Origin: Luzula sylvatica
Taxonomy: Eukaryota > Streptophyta > Magnoliopsida > Poales > Juncaceae
Direction: 5' to 3'
NCBI GenBank assembly: GCA_946800325.1
Contig: OX326960.1
Span: 13,788,393-13,852,392, forward strand
Length of the DNA: 64,000 nt
Shown here: positions 1 through 12,777 of the stretch, piece by piece
Numbering within the stretch: the stretch's first letter is position 1
Layout: every line of letters begins with the position of its first letter
Made by a program: the position numbers and the translations under genes
The notes under the pieces: model-generated
What the model was told of the DNA's origin: nothing
Databases searched by the model: none
The model's input: the letters and a program-made list of their open reading frames with translations, nothing else

Positions 1-512
1 CACTCCACGTCATTCACACTTCTACTAGACATTAAAGGGCACACTCGACATCCATCTCATCTAATGCACTGAGAAACACACACTCAACCCATTTTGTCTG
101 AGTATAAATTCCGGACATATCTCCGCACTTTCTTACACTCACTTCTTACATCACACAGTGCAAATTGTGATACTTCACTAAAATACCCTCTTTCTCCAAT
201 ACCGTCTCTCCATCTTGCATTAGAATCATGAGCTTTTGTTCACTATCCCTTCAAAAAGTGGATCGTGTTGTTTCTTACACGCATCAACCAACTCCTTCAA
301 GCTAACAAAAATCCATTTTAGATAGGTGCACATCCATACGCATCAATACATACTACAAAACCATTTTCTCCTGAAAAATTATTAACATCTTCTCCAACTC
401 CTTAAAGCTTCACTACGAGTCCGCTTCCAATTTAAACTCCATCAATTTTCTTCAAATTTGCTTCTTCAATTTCTGCTTCTTCTTCATGCATTAGCTTGAA
501 TTTTTTAGTTGT
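1..512. other. non-repetitive left flank of the tetranucleotide array
   Basis: AT-rich sequence of mixed composition with no long open frame and no resemblance to the array. It contains a TATA-like box near 103 followed by a pyrimidine-rich stretch with several CACTT/CTTACA words, which resembles a plant core promoter plus 5' leader. A 25-codon frame starts at the ATG at 228. I recognise no protein in it. The flank could be a host intergenic region or the edge of an unrecognised transposon. Confidence 0.5.
103..109 (+). promoter_or_regulatory. possible TATA box (TATAAAT)
   Basis: TATAAAT sits in a GC-richer context (GAG before, TCCGG after), and a C/T-rich stretch starts about 30 bases downstream, as in plant core promoters. 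No convincing gene follows before the repeat array starts at 513, so a function is unproven. Confidence 0.25.
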
Positions 513-1778
513 GATTAACTGATTAACTGATTAACTGACTAACTAACTAACTAACTAAATAACTAACTAACTAAATAACTAAATAACTAAATAACTAAAT
601 AACAAAATAAACAACGTACTAACTAACTAACTTACTAATTAACTAATTAATTAACTAATTTACTAACTAACTACTAGCTAGCTAATTAACTAACTAACTA
701 AATAAATAACAAACTAACTAATTAACTAACTAACTAACTAACTAACTAATTAACTACTAGCTAATTAACTAAATGACTAATTAACAAACTAACTTAATAA
801 CTACCTTCATACATACCTTTTAACTAACAAATAAACAAACTACCTGACTAACTAGTTAACTAACTACCTTCGTACAAACCCACTAACTAACTGACTAACT
901 AACAAACTAACCAACTATCTAACTAACTAATTAACTAACTATCTAGCTTGCTTCCTACATCCTAACTAACTATGTAACTAACTAACAAACTAACTAGCTA
1001 ACTAACTAGCTAACTAACTAAGTAACTCACTAACTACTAGCTAGCTAACTAACTAACGAACTAACTAACTAACTACCTTCCTACATACCCATTAATTAAC
1101 TAATTAACTAACTAATTAACTAACTAACTTACTAACTACCTTCTTACATACATATTAACAAAGTAACTAACTAAGTTATTAACTAACTAACTAACTACTA
1201 GATTACTAACTAACTAACTAAATAACTAACTAACTACTAGATAACTAATTGTATAACTAACTAATTAACTAACTAACTATCTTCCTACATACATATTAAC
1301 TAACTAACTAACAACCTACCTTCCTACATAACCACTAATTATCTAAATAGATAAATTACTAACTAACTAACTACCAAATTAACTAACTGAGTAACTAATT
1401 AACTGACTGACTAACTAACTACTCGCTACCTGACTGACTAAATAACTAACTAATTAACTAACTAACTAAATAACTAACTAACTACAAGATAACTAACTAA
1501 TTAACTAACTATCTAACTGACTAACTACCTACCTTTTTAATTAACTAACATATTAACTATCTAACTAACGAACTAACTGATAAACCGACTAACTCACTAT
1601 TAACTAACTAACTAACTAACTTACTACTACCTAACTAACTAATAAACTAATTAACTACCTAACTAACTAACTAACTAACTAACTATCCTACATACCCACT
1701 AACTAACGTACATAGTAACTAATAAACTAACTAACTGACTACTTTCCAACAAACCCACTGACTAACTAACTAACGAAT

Positions 1779-1811
<33 letters not shown>

Positions 1812-2801
1812 TATTAACTAGTTAACTAAGTAACTAAGTAACTTACTAGCTACCTTTCCTGCATACCCATTAACTAACTAACTAACTAAATAACTAACTA
1901 ACTAACTAACTAATAGCTAGCTCACTAACTAACTAACTAACTACTAGCTAACTAACTAACTAGCTAGTTAACTAAGTAACTAAGTAACTAACTAAGTACT
2001 AAATAACTCACTATCTAATTAACTAACTAACTAACTAACTACCAGCTATCTAACTAACTAACTAACTTACTAACTAACTAACTAAATAACTAACTACCTT
2101 CCTACATACATATTAACTCACTAACTAACTAACTACTAGCTAGCTAACTAACAAGCCAACTAACTAACAAATTAACTAACGGTCTAACTAACTAACTACT
2201 AGGTAACTAACAAACTAACTAAATAAATAAATAACGAACTAATTACCTAACTAACAACCTAACTACCTTCATACATACCTATAAACTAACTAAATAGCTA
2301 ACTACCTAACTAACTAATTAACTAACTACCTTCCTATAAACTCACTAACTAACTAACTAACTAACTAATTAACTAGTATCTAACTAACTAAATAACTAAC
2401 TAACTAACTAAATAACTAAATAACTAACTAACTAACTAACTAACTACTAGATGACTATCTAAATAACTAACTAATTAACTAGCTCACTATCTTCCTACAT
2501 ACCTATTAACTAACTAACTAATTAAGTAACTAACTAACTAACTAACTAACTACCTTTCTCCATAACCACTAACTAACGAAGTAACTAACTAAATAACTAA
2601 TTAACTGACCAACTACTAGCTAAGTACCTAAATAACTAACTAAATAACTAACTACTTAACTAACTAACTAACTAACTACTAGATAACTAACTAATTAAAT
2701 AACTATTTGACTAACTATCTACCTTTTCTACATACATATTAACTAACTCACTAAATAACTAACTGATTAACTAACTAACTAACTAATGAACTTACAAGCT
2801 C

Positions 2802-2842
<41 letters not shown>

Positions 2843-2867
2843 ATACTAACTACCTTCTGACATACCC

Positions 2868-2912
<45 letters not shown>

Positions 2913-5029
2913 TTTACAAACTAACTAACTAACTACAAGATAACTAACTAACTTACTAACTAGTTAACTAACTTGCTACATTTCCTACATACCCACAAAC
3001 TAACAAACTAACTAATAATTAATTAACTAACTAACTAACTAACTAATTAACTACATACCTTCCTTCCTACGTACCTATTAACAAACTAATAACTAACTAA
3101 CTACTAGCTAGCTAACTAACTAACTAACTAGCTACCTAACTAACTAAATAACTAACTAATTAACTAACTATATAACTAAACAACTACTAGATAACAAACT
3201 ACCTAACTAACTAATTAACTATCTAACTAAGTAACTTACTAACTAATATATAACTAACTAAATAGCTAACTAATTAACTAACTTTCTTCCTACATACATA
3301 TTAAATAACTAATTAACCAACTATCGGACTAACTAACTAACTATTAGCTAACTAAGTAACTAACTAACTAACAAAATAACTAACTAACTAACGAACTAAC
3401 TATCTAACTAATTAACTAACTATCTAATTAACTAACTAACTACCTTCTTATATATATATTAACCAACTAACTAACTGATTAACTGACTAACTAACTAACT
3501 AACTAACTAACTACAAGGTAATTAACTAATTAACTAACTAGCTAACTAAGTACCTACCTTTCTACATACCCACTAACTAACGAACATACTAACGAACTAA
3601 CTAACTAACTAACTAATTAACTAACTAATTAATTAACTAAATTACTAACTAACTTCTAGCTAAGTAATTAACTAACTAACTAAATAAATAACTAACTAAT
3701 TAACTAACTAACTAACTAACTAACTAATTAACTACTAGCTAACTAACAAATTAACTAATTAGCAAACAAACTTACTAACTACCTTCATACATACCTATTA
3801 ACTAACTAACTAACTAACTACCTATTAACTAACTAACTAACTAACTAACTAACTACCTTCCTACATACCCATCAACTAACTAACTAACTAACTAAAAAAA
3901 TGACTAACCGGTTAACTACTAGCTAACTAACTAACTAACTAACTAACTAAATAACTAATTGATGACCTAACTAATTAACTTACAACTAGATAACTGACTA
4001 ACTAACTAACTGACTAACTAATTAACTAACTAATTAACTAACTATCTAACTAACTAACTGACTACCTTGATACATACATATTGATTAACTAAGTAACTCA
4101 CTTACTAACTAACTACAAGCTAACTAACTAAGTAACTAACTAAATAACTAACTGATTGACTAACTAACTAACTAACTTACTAATTACCTGACTATCTAAC
4201 TGACTACCTAACTAACAACCTTCTTACATACTAACTAACTAACTAACTAACTACTAGCTAATTGACTAACTAACTACCTTCGTACATACATATTGACTAA
4301 CTAACCAACTAACTAACTAATCAAGTAACTAAGTAACTAACTAACTTACTAACTAACTAACTAAATAACTAACTAACAACTAGCTAACTAAATAAATAAC
4401 TAACTAATTAACTAAATAACTAACTAATTATCTTCCTACATACATATTAACTAACTAACTAAATAAATAAATAAATAAACAACTAACTAAATAACTACAA
4501 GCTATTTAACTAACTAACTAACTAAATAAATAACTATCTAATTAACTAACCGACTAACTAACTAACTAACTAGCTACCTTCGTACATACCCACTAACTAA
4601 CTGACTTACTAATTAACTAATTAACCAACTAATTAATTAGGTAATTATCTAACTATCAACTAGTTAAGTAACTAACTAACTACTAGTCAAGTAACTAACT
4701 AACTAACTAGCTAACTAACTAACTAACTAAGTAACTAACAAACTACTAGCTAACTAACTAACTAGTTAACTAACTAACTCGCTAACTAACTACCTTCATA
4801 CATACCTATTAACTAACTAACTAACTAACTAACCAACAAATTAACTAATTAACAAACTAACTAAATAACTATCTTCCTACATACACATTAACTAACTAAC
4901 TAACTAACAACCTTACCGCTAACTAATTAACAAACTATCTATCTAACTAATTAACTAACTAGCTAACTAACTAACTACTAGATAACTAACTGACTACTAG
5001 ATAACTAACTAACTAAATAACTAACTAGT

Positions 5030-5060
<31 letters not shown>

Positions 5061-6364
5061 TAGATAACTAACTAACTAACTAACTAACTAAATAACTAAC
5101 TTACTAACTATCTATTAGCTAGCTGACAAAATAACTAACTAACTAATTAATAGATATATAACATAATAACTAACTAATTTACTAACTAACTATCTTCTTA
5201 AATTCCTATTAACTAACTAACTACATACCCATCAACAAACTAACTAACTAACTTAATAAATAACTAACCAGCTAACTATAAGCTAACTAACTAAATAACG
5301 AACTAATGACCTAACTAACTAACTAACTACTAGATAACTAACTAACTAACTGATTGACTGACTAACTAACTAATTCACGAACTAACTAATTAACTAATTA
5401 ACTACTAGATAACTAACTAAATGACTAACTAATTAACTAACTAACTATCTTCCTACATACCCACTAATTAAGTAACTAACTAACTAAATAAATAAATGAC
5501 TAACTAAATAACTACTAGTTATTTAACTAACCAACTAACTAAATAATTAACTAATTAACTAACTAACTAACTAACTAATTAGCAAATTAACTAACTAACT
5601 AGCTACCTTCGTACATACCCACTAACTAACTAACTAACTAATTAACTAACTAATTAATGAACTAATTAACTAACTAACTAACTAACTAAATAACTAACTA
5701 ATTAACCAACTAACTAACTAACAAACTACTTGCTAATTTTCTAACTTACAAACTAACTACCTTCTTACATACCTATTAACTAACAAACTAACTACCTTTC
5801 TAACTAACTAACTAAAAACTAACTAACTAACTAACTAAATAACAAAATAACTAACTAACTAACTAATTAACTAATTAACATACTAACTAAATAACTAAAC
5901 AATAATCTTCCTACATACACGTATTAACTAACTAACTAACTAACTAACTCCCTTCCTACATACCCACTAACTAACTAACAAACTACCTTCCCACTAACTA
6001 ACTAGCTAACTATATAACTAACTAAATAACTAACTAGCTAACTAACTAACTACTAGATAACTAACAAACTAACTAACTAAATAACTAAATAGTTAACTAA
6101 ATAACTAACTAATTAACTACCAACTGACTAACTAACTAACTACTAGCTAACTGACAAAATAACTAACTAACTAACTACTACATAACTAACATCATAACTA
6201 ACTAATTTACTAACTAACTAACTAACTAACTAACTGCCTTCCTAACGTACCCACCAACTAACTAACTAACTAACTAAATAAATAACTAACCAGATAACTA
6301 CTAGCTAACTAACAAACTAACAAACTAAATAACTAATTGATGACCTAACTGACTAACTACTAGA

Positions 6365-6411
<47 letters not shown>

Positions 6412-6528
6412 TTAACTAACTAACTAATTAACTAACTATTTGACTAACTAACTAACTACCTTGATACATACATATTAATTAACTAACTAACTCACAAAGT
6501 AACTAACTACTAGCTAACTAACTAAGTG
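513..6528 (+). repeat. (AACT)n degenerate array, segment 1, CTAA orientation
   Basis: About 6 kb of imperfect AACT tetranucleotides on the plus strand. Most deviations are single substitutions that keep the 4-base register (AAATAACT, TAATTAAC, AAGTAACT). Recurrent words CTACTAGCTAAC, CTTCCTACATACC and TTGATACATACATATTGA interrupt it. The left edge starts with three GATTAACT octamers (513-536), then GACTAACT, then plain AACT, so the edge grades into the repeat. All frames are closed by TAA/TAG every 12 bases. No gene is present. Confidence 0.95.
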
Positions 6529-8559
6529 TCCAACTAGAAAGGTAGTTAGTTAGTTAGTTAATTGGTATGTATGAAGGTAGTTAGTTAGAAAGTTAGTTAG
6601 TTAGTTAGCTAGTAGTTTATTAGTTAGTTAGTTAGTTAATTAGTTAGTTATTTAGTTAGTTAGTTAGTTAGTTAACTAGTAGTTAGTTTGTTAATTAGAT
6701 AATTAATTAGTTAGTTAGTAAGTTAGTTAGTTAGTGGGTATGTACGAAGGTAGCTAGTTAGTTAGTTCATTTGTTAGTTAGTTAGTTAATTAGTTAGTTA
6801 GTTAATTAGTTAGTTATTTAGTTAGTTAGTTGGTTAGTTAAATAGCTAGTAGTTATTTAGTTAGTCACTGAGTTAGTGGGTATGTAGGAAGGCAGTTAGT
6901 AAGTTAGTTAGTAAGTGAGTTAGTTAATATGTATGTAGGAAGATATTTATTTAGTTAATTAGTTAGTTTTTAGTTAGTTATCTAGTAGTTAGTTACTTAG
7001 TCAGTTATTTAGTTAGTTAACTAGTTAGTTATTTAGTTATCTAGTAGTTAGTTTGTTAGATAGTTAGTTATTTAGTTAGTTAGTTATTTATTCAGTTAGC
7101 TAGTAGTTAGTCAATTAGTAAGTTAGTTAGTTAATTATTTAGTTAATTAGTTATTTAGTTAGTTAGTTAGTCAATATGTATGTAAGAAGGTAGTTAGTTA
7201 GTTAGTTAATTAGCTAGTAGTTAGTTAGTTAGTTAGTATGTAAGAAGGTTGTTAGTTAGTTAGTTAGTTAGATAGTTAATTAGTTAGTTAGTTAGTTAGT
7301 TTGTTTGTTAGTTAATCAGTTAGTTATTTAGTTAGTTACTTAGTTAGTTAGCTAGTAGTTAGTTAGTTAGTTAGTTAGTTAATCAATATGTATGTATCAA
7401 GGTAGTTAGTTAGTTAGTTAGATAGTTAGATAATTAGTTAGTTAGTTAATTAGTTGGTTAGTTAGTTAGTTTGGAAGTTAGTTAGTTATCTAGAAGTTAG
7501 TTAGTTAGCTAGTTAGTTATTTAGTTAGTTAGATAGTTAGTTAGTCAGTGGGAAGGTAGTTAGTTCGTTAGTTAGTGGGTATGTAGGAAGGTAGTTAGTT
7601 AGTCAGTTAGTTAGTTAATAGGTATGTAGGAAGATAGTTATTTAGTTAGTTAGTTAGTTAATTAGTTAATTTGTTAGTTTGTTAGTTATAGTTAGTAAGT
7701 TAGTTAGTCAACTAGTTAGTTAGTTAGTTAGCTAGTAGTTTGTTAGTTAGTTTGTTAATTAGTTTGTTAGTTCATTAGTCAACTGGTAGTTAGTTAGATA
7801 ATTAGTTAATAAATTATTTAGTTAATTAGTTAGTTAGTAAGTTAGTTAGTAAGTGGGTACGTACGAAGGTAACTAGTTAGTTAGTTAATTTTTTAATTAG
7901 TTAGTTAATTAGTTAGTAAGTTAGTTAAGTAGTTAGTTATTTATTTAGTTAGTTAGTTAAATAGGTAGTAGTTATTTAGTTAGTTATTTATTTATTTAGT
8001 AGGTTACTTAGTTAGTGGGTATGTCGGAAGGTAGTTAGTAAGTTAGTTAGTTAGTTAGTTAGTTAATATGTATGTAGGAAGATATTTAGTTAGTTAATTA
8101 GTTAGTTATTTAGTCAGTTATCTAGATATTTAGTTAGTTATCTAGTAGTTAGTTAGATAGTTAGTTAATTTGTAAGTTAGTTAGTTAATTTGTTAGTTAA
8201 TTGGTTACTTAGTCAGTTACTTAGTCAATATGTATGTAAGAAGGTAATTAGTTAGTTAGTTAATTAGCTAGTAGTTAGTTAGTTAGTTTGTTAGTTAGTT
8301 AGATAATTAGTTAATTAGTTAGTTAGTCAGTTAGTTAGTTAGTTAGTTAATCAGTTAGTTATTTAGTTAGTTACTTAGTTAGTTAGCTAGTAGTTAGTTA
8401 GTTAGTTAATCAATATGTATGTATCAAGGAAGTTAGTTTGTTAGTTAGATAGTTAGTTAATTAGTTAGTTAGTGAATTAGTTAGTTAGTTAGTCAGCTAG
8501 TCAGTTAGTTAGTCAGGTATCTAGTAGTTAGTTAGTTAGTTAGGTCATCAGTTAGTTAT

Positions 8560-8599
<40 letters not shown>

Positions 8600-9493
8600 C
8601 TAGTAGTTGGCTGGATAGTTATTTATTTAGTTAGTTAGTTAGTTACTTGGTGGGTATGTGGGAATGTAGTTAGTTAGTTAGTTATTCAGTTAATTGGTAT
8701 TTAAGAAGATAGTTAGTTAGTAAATTAGTTAGTTACTATGTTTGTTATCTATTAATTAGTTAGTCAGTTATTTTGTCAGCTAGCTAGTCGTTAGTTAGTT
8801 AGTTAGTTATCTAGTAGTTAGTTAGTTAGTTATTTAGTTAGTTAACTAGTCAGTTATTTAGTTATCTAGTAGTAAGTTATTTAGATTGTTTGTCATTTAG
8901 TTAGATAGATAATTAGTTAGTTAGCGGTAAGGCAGTTAGTTAATTAGTAAGTGGGTATGTAGGAAGGTAGTTAGTTAGTTAGGTAGTTAATAGGTATGTA
9001 GGAAGATAGTTATTTAGTTATTTAGTAAGTTAGTTAGTTAATAGGTATGCATGAAGGTAGTTAGTTAGTAAGTTAGTTAGTTAGCTAGTAGTTTGTTAGT
9101 TAGTTAGTTAATTAGTTAGTAATTTAGTTAGTTAGTTAGTTATTTAACTAGTAGTTAGTTAGATAATTAGTTAATTAATTAGTTAGTTAATTAGTTAGTT
9201 AGTAAGTTAGTTAGTTAGTTAGTGGGTATGTACGAAGGTTGCTAGTTAGTTAGTTAGTTAGTTAAATAGCTAGCAGTTATGTAGTTAGTTATTTATTTAT
9301 TTATTTAGTTAGTTAGTTAGTTAGTGGGTATATAGGAAGGTAGTTCGTAAGTTAGTTAGTTAGTTGGTTAGTTAGTTAGTTAGTTGTTAGGTATGTAGGA
9401 AGACACTTAGTTAGTTAATTAGTTAGTTATTTAGTTAGTCATCTAGTAGTTAGTTAGTTAGTTAGTTAGTTAGTTATTTATTCAGTTAGATAG

Positions 9494-9525
<32 letters not shown>

Positions 9526-9588
9526 AAGTTAGTTAGTTCGTTAATTAGTTAGTTAGTTGGTTGGTTAGTCATTATGTATGTAAGAAGG

Positions 9589-9622
<34 letters not shown>

Positions 9623-10570
9623 ATTAATTAGCTAGTAGTTAGTATGTAGGAGGGTTGTTAGTTTGTTATCTAGTCAGATAGTTAGTTAATTTGTAAGTTA
9701 GTTAGTTAGTTAATCAGTTAGTTATTTAGTTAGTTACTTAGTTAGCTAGCTAGTAGTTAGTTAGTAAGTGAGTTAGTTAGTTAATAAATATGTATGTATC
9801 AAGGTAGTTAGTTAGTTAGTTAGATAGTTAGTTAATTAGTTAGTTATTTAATTAGTTAGTTAGTTAGTTAGTCAGTCAGTTAGTTAGTTATCTAGTAGTT
9901 AGTTAGTTAGTTAGGTCATCAATTAGCTATTTAGTTTGTTAGTTAGATAGTTAGTTAGCTAGTAGTTAGCTGGTTGGTAATTTATTTATTTATTTAGTTA
10001 GTTAGTTCGTTGGTCGGTATGTAGGAAGGTAGTAAGTTAGTTAGTTAGTTCATAGGTATTTAAGAAGATAGTTAGTTAGTAAATTAGTTAGTTATTATGT
10101 TAGTTATCTAGTAGTTAGATAGTTAGTTATTTTGTCAGCTAGCTAGTAGTTAGTTAGTTAGTAGTTCGTTAGTTAGTTATTTAGTTAACTATTTAGTTAT
10201 TTAGTTAGTTAGTTTGTTAGTTATCCAGTAGTTAGTTAGTTAGCTAGTTAGTTATTTATTTAGTTAGATAAATAGTTAGTCAGTTTGTGGGAAGGTAGTT
10301 TGTTAGTTAGTTAGTGGGTATGTAGGAAGGTAGTTAGTTAGTTAGTTAATAGGTGTATGTACGAAGATAGTTATTTAGTTTGTTTGTAAATTAGGTAATT
10401 AGTTAGTTAGTTAGTTATTTAGTTATTAAGTTAGTTAGCTAGTTTGTTAGTTAGTTAGTTAGTTAGAAAGGTAGTTAGTTTGTTAGTTAATAGGTATGTA
10501 TGAAGGTAGTTCGTTAGAAAGTTAGTTAGTTAACTAGTTAGTTAGTTAGTTAGCTAGTAGTTAGTTAGTT
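6529..10570 (-). repeat. (AACT)n array, segment 2, inverted (TTAG on plus strand)
   Basis: At about 6,525-6,540 the plus strand changes from AACT to AGTT units through a short non-repeat word (AAGTGTCCAACTAGAAAGG). The segment carries the same landmark words as segment 1 in reverse complement, for example GTGGGTATGTAGGAAGG and CAATATGTATGTAAGAAGG. It ends at 10,570 directly against the truncated internal region of a retrotransposon. No gene is present. Confidence 0.95.
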
Positions 10571-11610
10571 CGACTTGGCGTGAAGAGTTTCTTTATTTCA
10601 TCTTGGATTTTTCCAAGCTTTTCTTCTAAAGGCCTTTGTTGGAGAGGAGTTGTGAGAGGCGTGAGTGTCTCGAATGTATTTGACTTCCTTGATAAATCTA
10701 CACAAGGTGAATTTCTATCATGAGAAGCATCATAGTTCTTAAATGAATTAAAATTGATGATATATGGAAAGAATTCACCTTGGAGAATGGTAGATTTTTC
10801 TTCTTGCTCGTTTGATAATTGCTCGTTTTCATCGATTGGAGTGAGCTGAACCGTCTTTTGGAGAGTCGAATCCAATGACGCATTTTCTTCTTCAATGGTC
10901 GTTCTCGTTCCAACGCTTTCATCGAATCCCCCCATACTTGAACTCTTGTCACCTTCAATCTCCACAATCTCCTCGTTTGAATATTCTAACTCGAGACAAA
11001 TCACTCTTTGATCTAGATCGTTTACGATGGATTGAATATTTCCGAGTCGTCGAGAGGTGGTTTTAATCTCATGCGAGATATCACTTATCTCTTGTTTGAT
11101 TTCTTGTTTGATTTCTTCAAAATCTTGTTTGATTTCTTCATAAACTTGTTCTTGCTTTTGTTTAAGAGATACCATCATCGCCATCATTTCCTCCATCATT
11201 CTTTTTAATTCTTGGTCTTGATCTTCATTTTGGGATTGAAATTGTGGATCTTGGTAATCAAATTCATGTTGAGATTCGAGTTCGTTTTGAGAAGGTTCGT
11301 ATATGGGGTTTGAGTAATTATTGGTGGTTTCGGTATAGGATTGTGTCTCATAACCCCATGGGGATTCGTTTTCGTATTCGCGAGCTTCGTAGATGGGATT
11401 TTGATAAAGGGTCTCGGTGTGTGATTCTTCGTATTGATTTGAGGTGGAACATGAGAGCAAACCGAGCCTTCGTTCTTCTTTTCTTTCTTCCCATTCGTCG
11501 ATGTCTTGATTGATCATTTCTTTAAGCGTCATGTGTTTTGGATATCTTCTTGGAATTCTTTCTTGAGTTAGCAATTCTCCAAACGTTCTTGGTCCTTCTT
11601 GATGATCCAT
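10561..11610 (-). pseudogene. 3'-truncated second copy of the gag-like coiled-coil ORF
   Basis: Codes for 349 residues and matches the intact copy at 14,654-15,820 through residue 346 with one amino-acid change (Ser for Thr at residue 307, from the base at 10,692). At 10,572/10,573 the element sequence stops and the array begins, so the last codons and the TAA stop (10,561-10,563) come from the tetranucleotide repeat. About 42 carboxy-terminal residues, including the basic hydrophobic tail, are lost. It lies downstream of its own primer site and LTR A, so it could still be transcribed, but it lacks any 3' LTR. I treat it as a broken copy. Confidence 0.8.
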
Positions 11611-11745
11611 CTTGCTCTACTCCGTGTACCTCGCAAGAATAGAAAATTTTCGAAATTAGTGAAATATCAAGTTCAAACTTATCAATTCTATTAAAAATAT
11701 CACTCAAGATTGCAAGTTCGATTCATAATTTGACTTAAACATTAC

Positions 11746-11763
11746 TCCCCGGCAGCGGCGCCA
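11746..11763 (-). other. primer binding site of LTR A (Asp-tRNA type)
   Basis: The minus strand reads TGGCGCCGCTGCCGGGGA two bases after the LTR end. This resembles the tRNA-Asp primer site of plant Athila/Tat elements that I recall from established knowledge. It shows that LTR A functions as a 5' LTR relative to the truncated internal copy. Confidence 0.8.
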
Positions 11764-12536
11764 TTTGATGAGCGGGTTTTCAATCACTTTTTAATTTGAT
11801 ATATCGTTGTATGTGAAAACCAATTCAATCAACAAGTTTGGAATTTAATGTGTATAGTAGTAATATGCAAGTTCGTTCCACGAGGAGTATATGCGTCAAA
11901 TAATGAATCAAAACGAGCCAAAAGGCAGAAACTTTTCCAAAAAGAAAATTAAGGGCAGAAACTTTTTCTAAATAGGCAGAAACTTAATCAAAAAGATATT
12001 TCGAAGTTTCCAAAATTAATGAAAATTTGTGAAGAGATAGTTCTGAATATTATCAAATTTATCCTAAAATTTCAAACAATTTGGACAACAGAATAAAAAG
12101 TTATTAACGAATTACAATCAGGTCTCTGAAAAACAGTCCCCTGGAAACAGCAGGTTTTCAGTTTAAGTGACAGTTTTCAAAAATTCATATCAATTCGAAT
12201 ATTTCATGAAATTCTACGATTCAAAAAGTTCCTGAAACTAGAAATCAAGATCTACGCACAACAAAAATATCACACAAAGAGAGCACAAGATCGAATGCAA
12301 GAAACAAGATTTAGAACAAAGATTTTTAGATTCAAACAAGTTTTCTTTACACGACTTCAAACAATCATTCAACATACAAGAAATTCAAGATAGAAAAGAA
12401 TACACCTAGATTACGTAAAGAAAGTTTCAATGTGCCAAGAGGAGCTCCTTTCCTCACCTAGTGTCGTCGCTGGATGCTCGAACCGCTAGAAAGCTAGGAC
12501 GGTACGAGCGCTTCTCGCTCGAAGTTGTCGACTCTC

Positions 12537-12633
12537 CCGGATGAAGAAAGCTCCGAGTCCGGTTGTGACGTGTATCTTCTGCGACTATCTTCGATTAGAT
12601 CGATTCACCGGATGAAGTAAGCTTCGAGTCCGG
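12537..12633. repeat. 26-bp imperfect direct repeat in LTR A
   Basis: Two units (12,537-12,562 and 12,608-12,633) share CCGGATGAAG, then AAGCT and CGAGTCCGG, and are 71 bp apart. LTR B keeps both at 16,747-16,772 and 16,818-16,843. They lie in the transcribed part, downstream of the TATA box in the element's sense. Each unit has CCGG at both ends. Role unknown. Confidence 0.75.
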
Positions 12634-12680
12634 CAAACAATCACTCGAGAATTCGAGTAATTCTTGAATGGTTCTTGACG

Positions 12681-12693
12681 TTCTTGAAAGTTC
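12681..12693. promoter_or_regulatory. heat-shock-element-like motif in LTR A
   Basis: TTCTTGAAAGTTC matches the alternating nTTCnnGAAnnTTCn pattern of a three-unit heat shock element. It sits in a cluster of four TTCTTG words about 10 bases apart (12,661-12,696). It lies about 80 bp downstream of the TATA box in the element's sense, not upstream, which weakens the case. The motif is identical in LTR B at 16,891-16,903. Confidence 0.35.
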
Positions 12694-12749
12694 TTGGAAG
12701 TGCTTAGAGAGAGAGAGAAGAAAGGGGAGGGGGAGAAGAAGCAATCCTG

Positions 12750-12767
12750 CCCCAAGGGCCCTTGGGG
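12750..12767. repeat. 18-bp perfect palindrome beside the TATA box of LTR A
   Basis: CCCCAAGGGCCCTTGGGG reads the same on both strands and lies two bases from the TATA box, on its downstream side in the element's sense. It would fall at or just before the transcription start. It could form a hairpin in DNA or bind a dimeric factor (GGGCCC resembles the core bound by plant TCP proteins). It is conserved in LTR B at 16,961-16,978. Confidence 0.75.
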
Positions 12768-12769
12768 TC

Positions 12770-12777
12770 TATTTATA
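12770..12777 (-). promoter_or_regulatory. TATA box of LTR A
   Basis: TATAAATA on the minus strand in the context GCACTATAAATAGACC, a near-ideal plant TATA box. Transcription would start about 30 bases further on the minus strand, near 12,740, giving a U3 of about 440 bp. The same sequence is in LTR B. Confidence 0.75.

Noticed and set aside
228..305. 25-codon ORF starting at the ATG at 228
   Set aside because: It is too short, resembles no protein I know, and has no supporting signal beyond a TATA-like box 120 bp upstream.
10875..11513. Plus-strand open frames opposite the gag-like ORF (also 15,085-15,723)
   Set aside because: They are antisense shadows of the minus-strand ORF, duplicated with it and without protein-like features.
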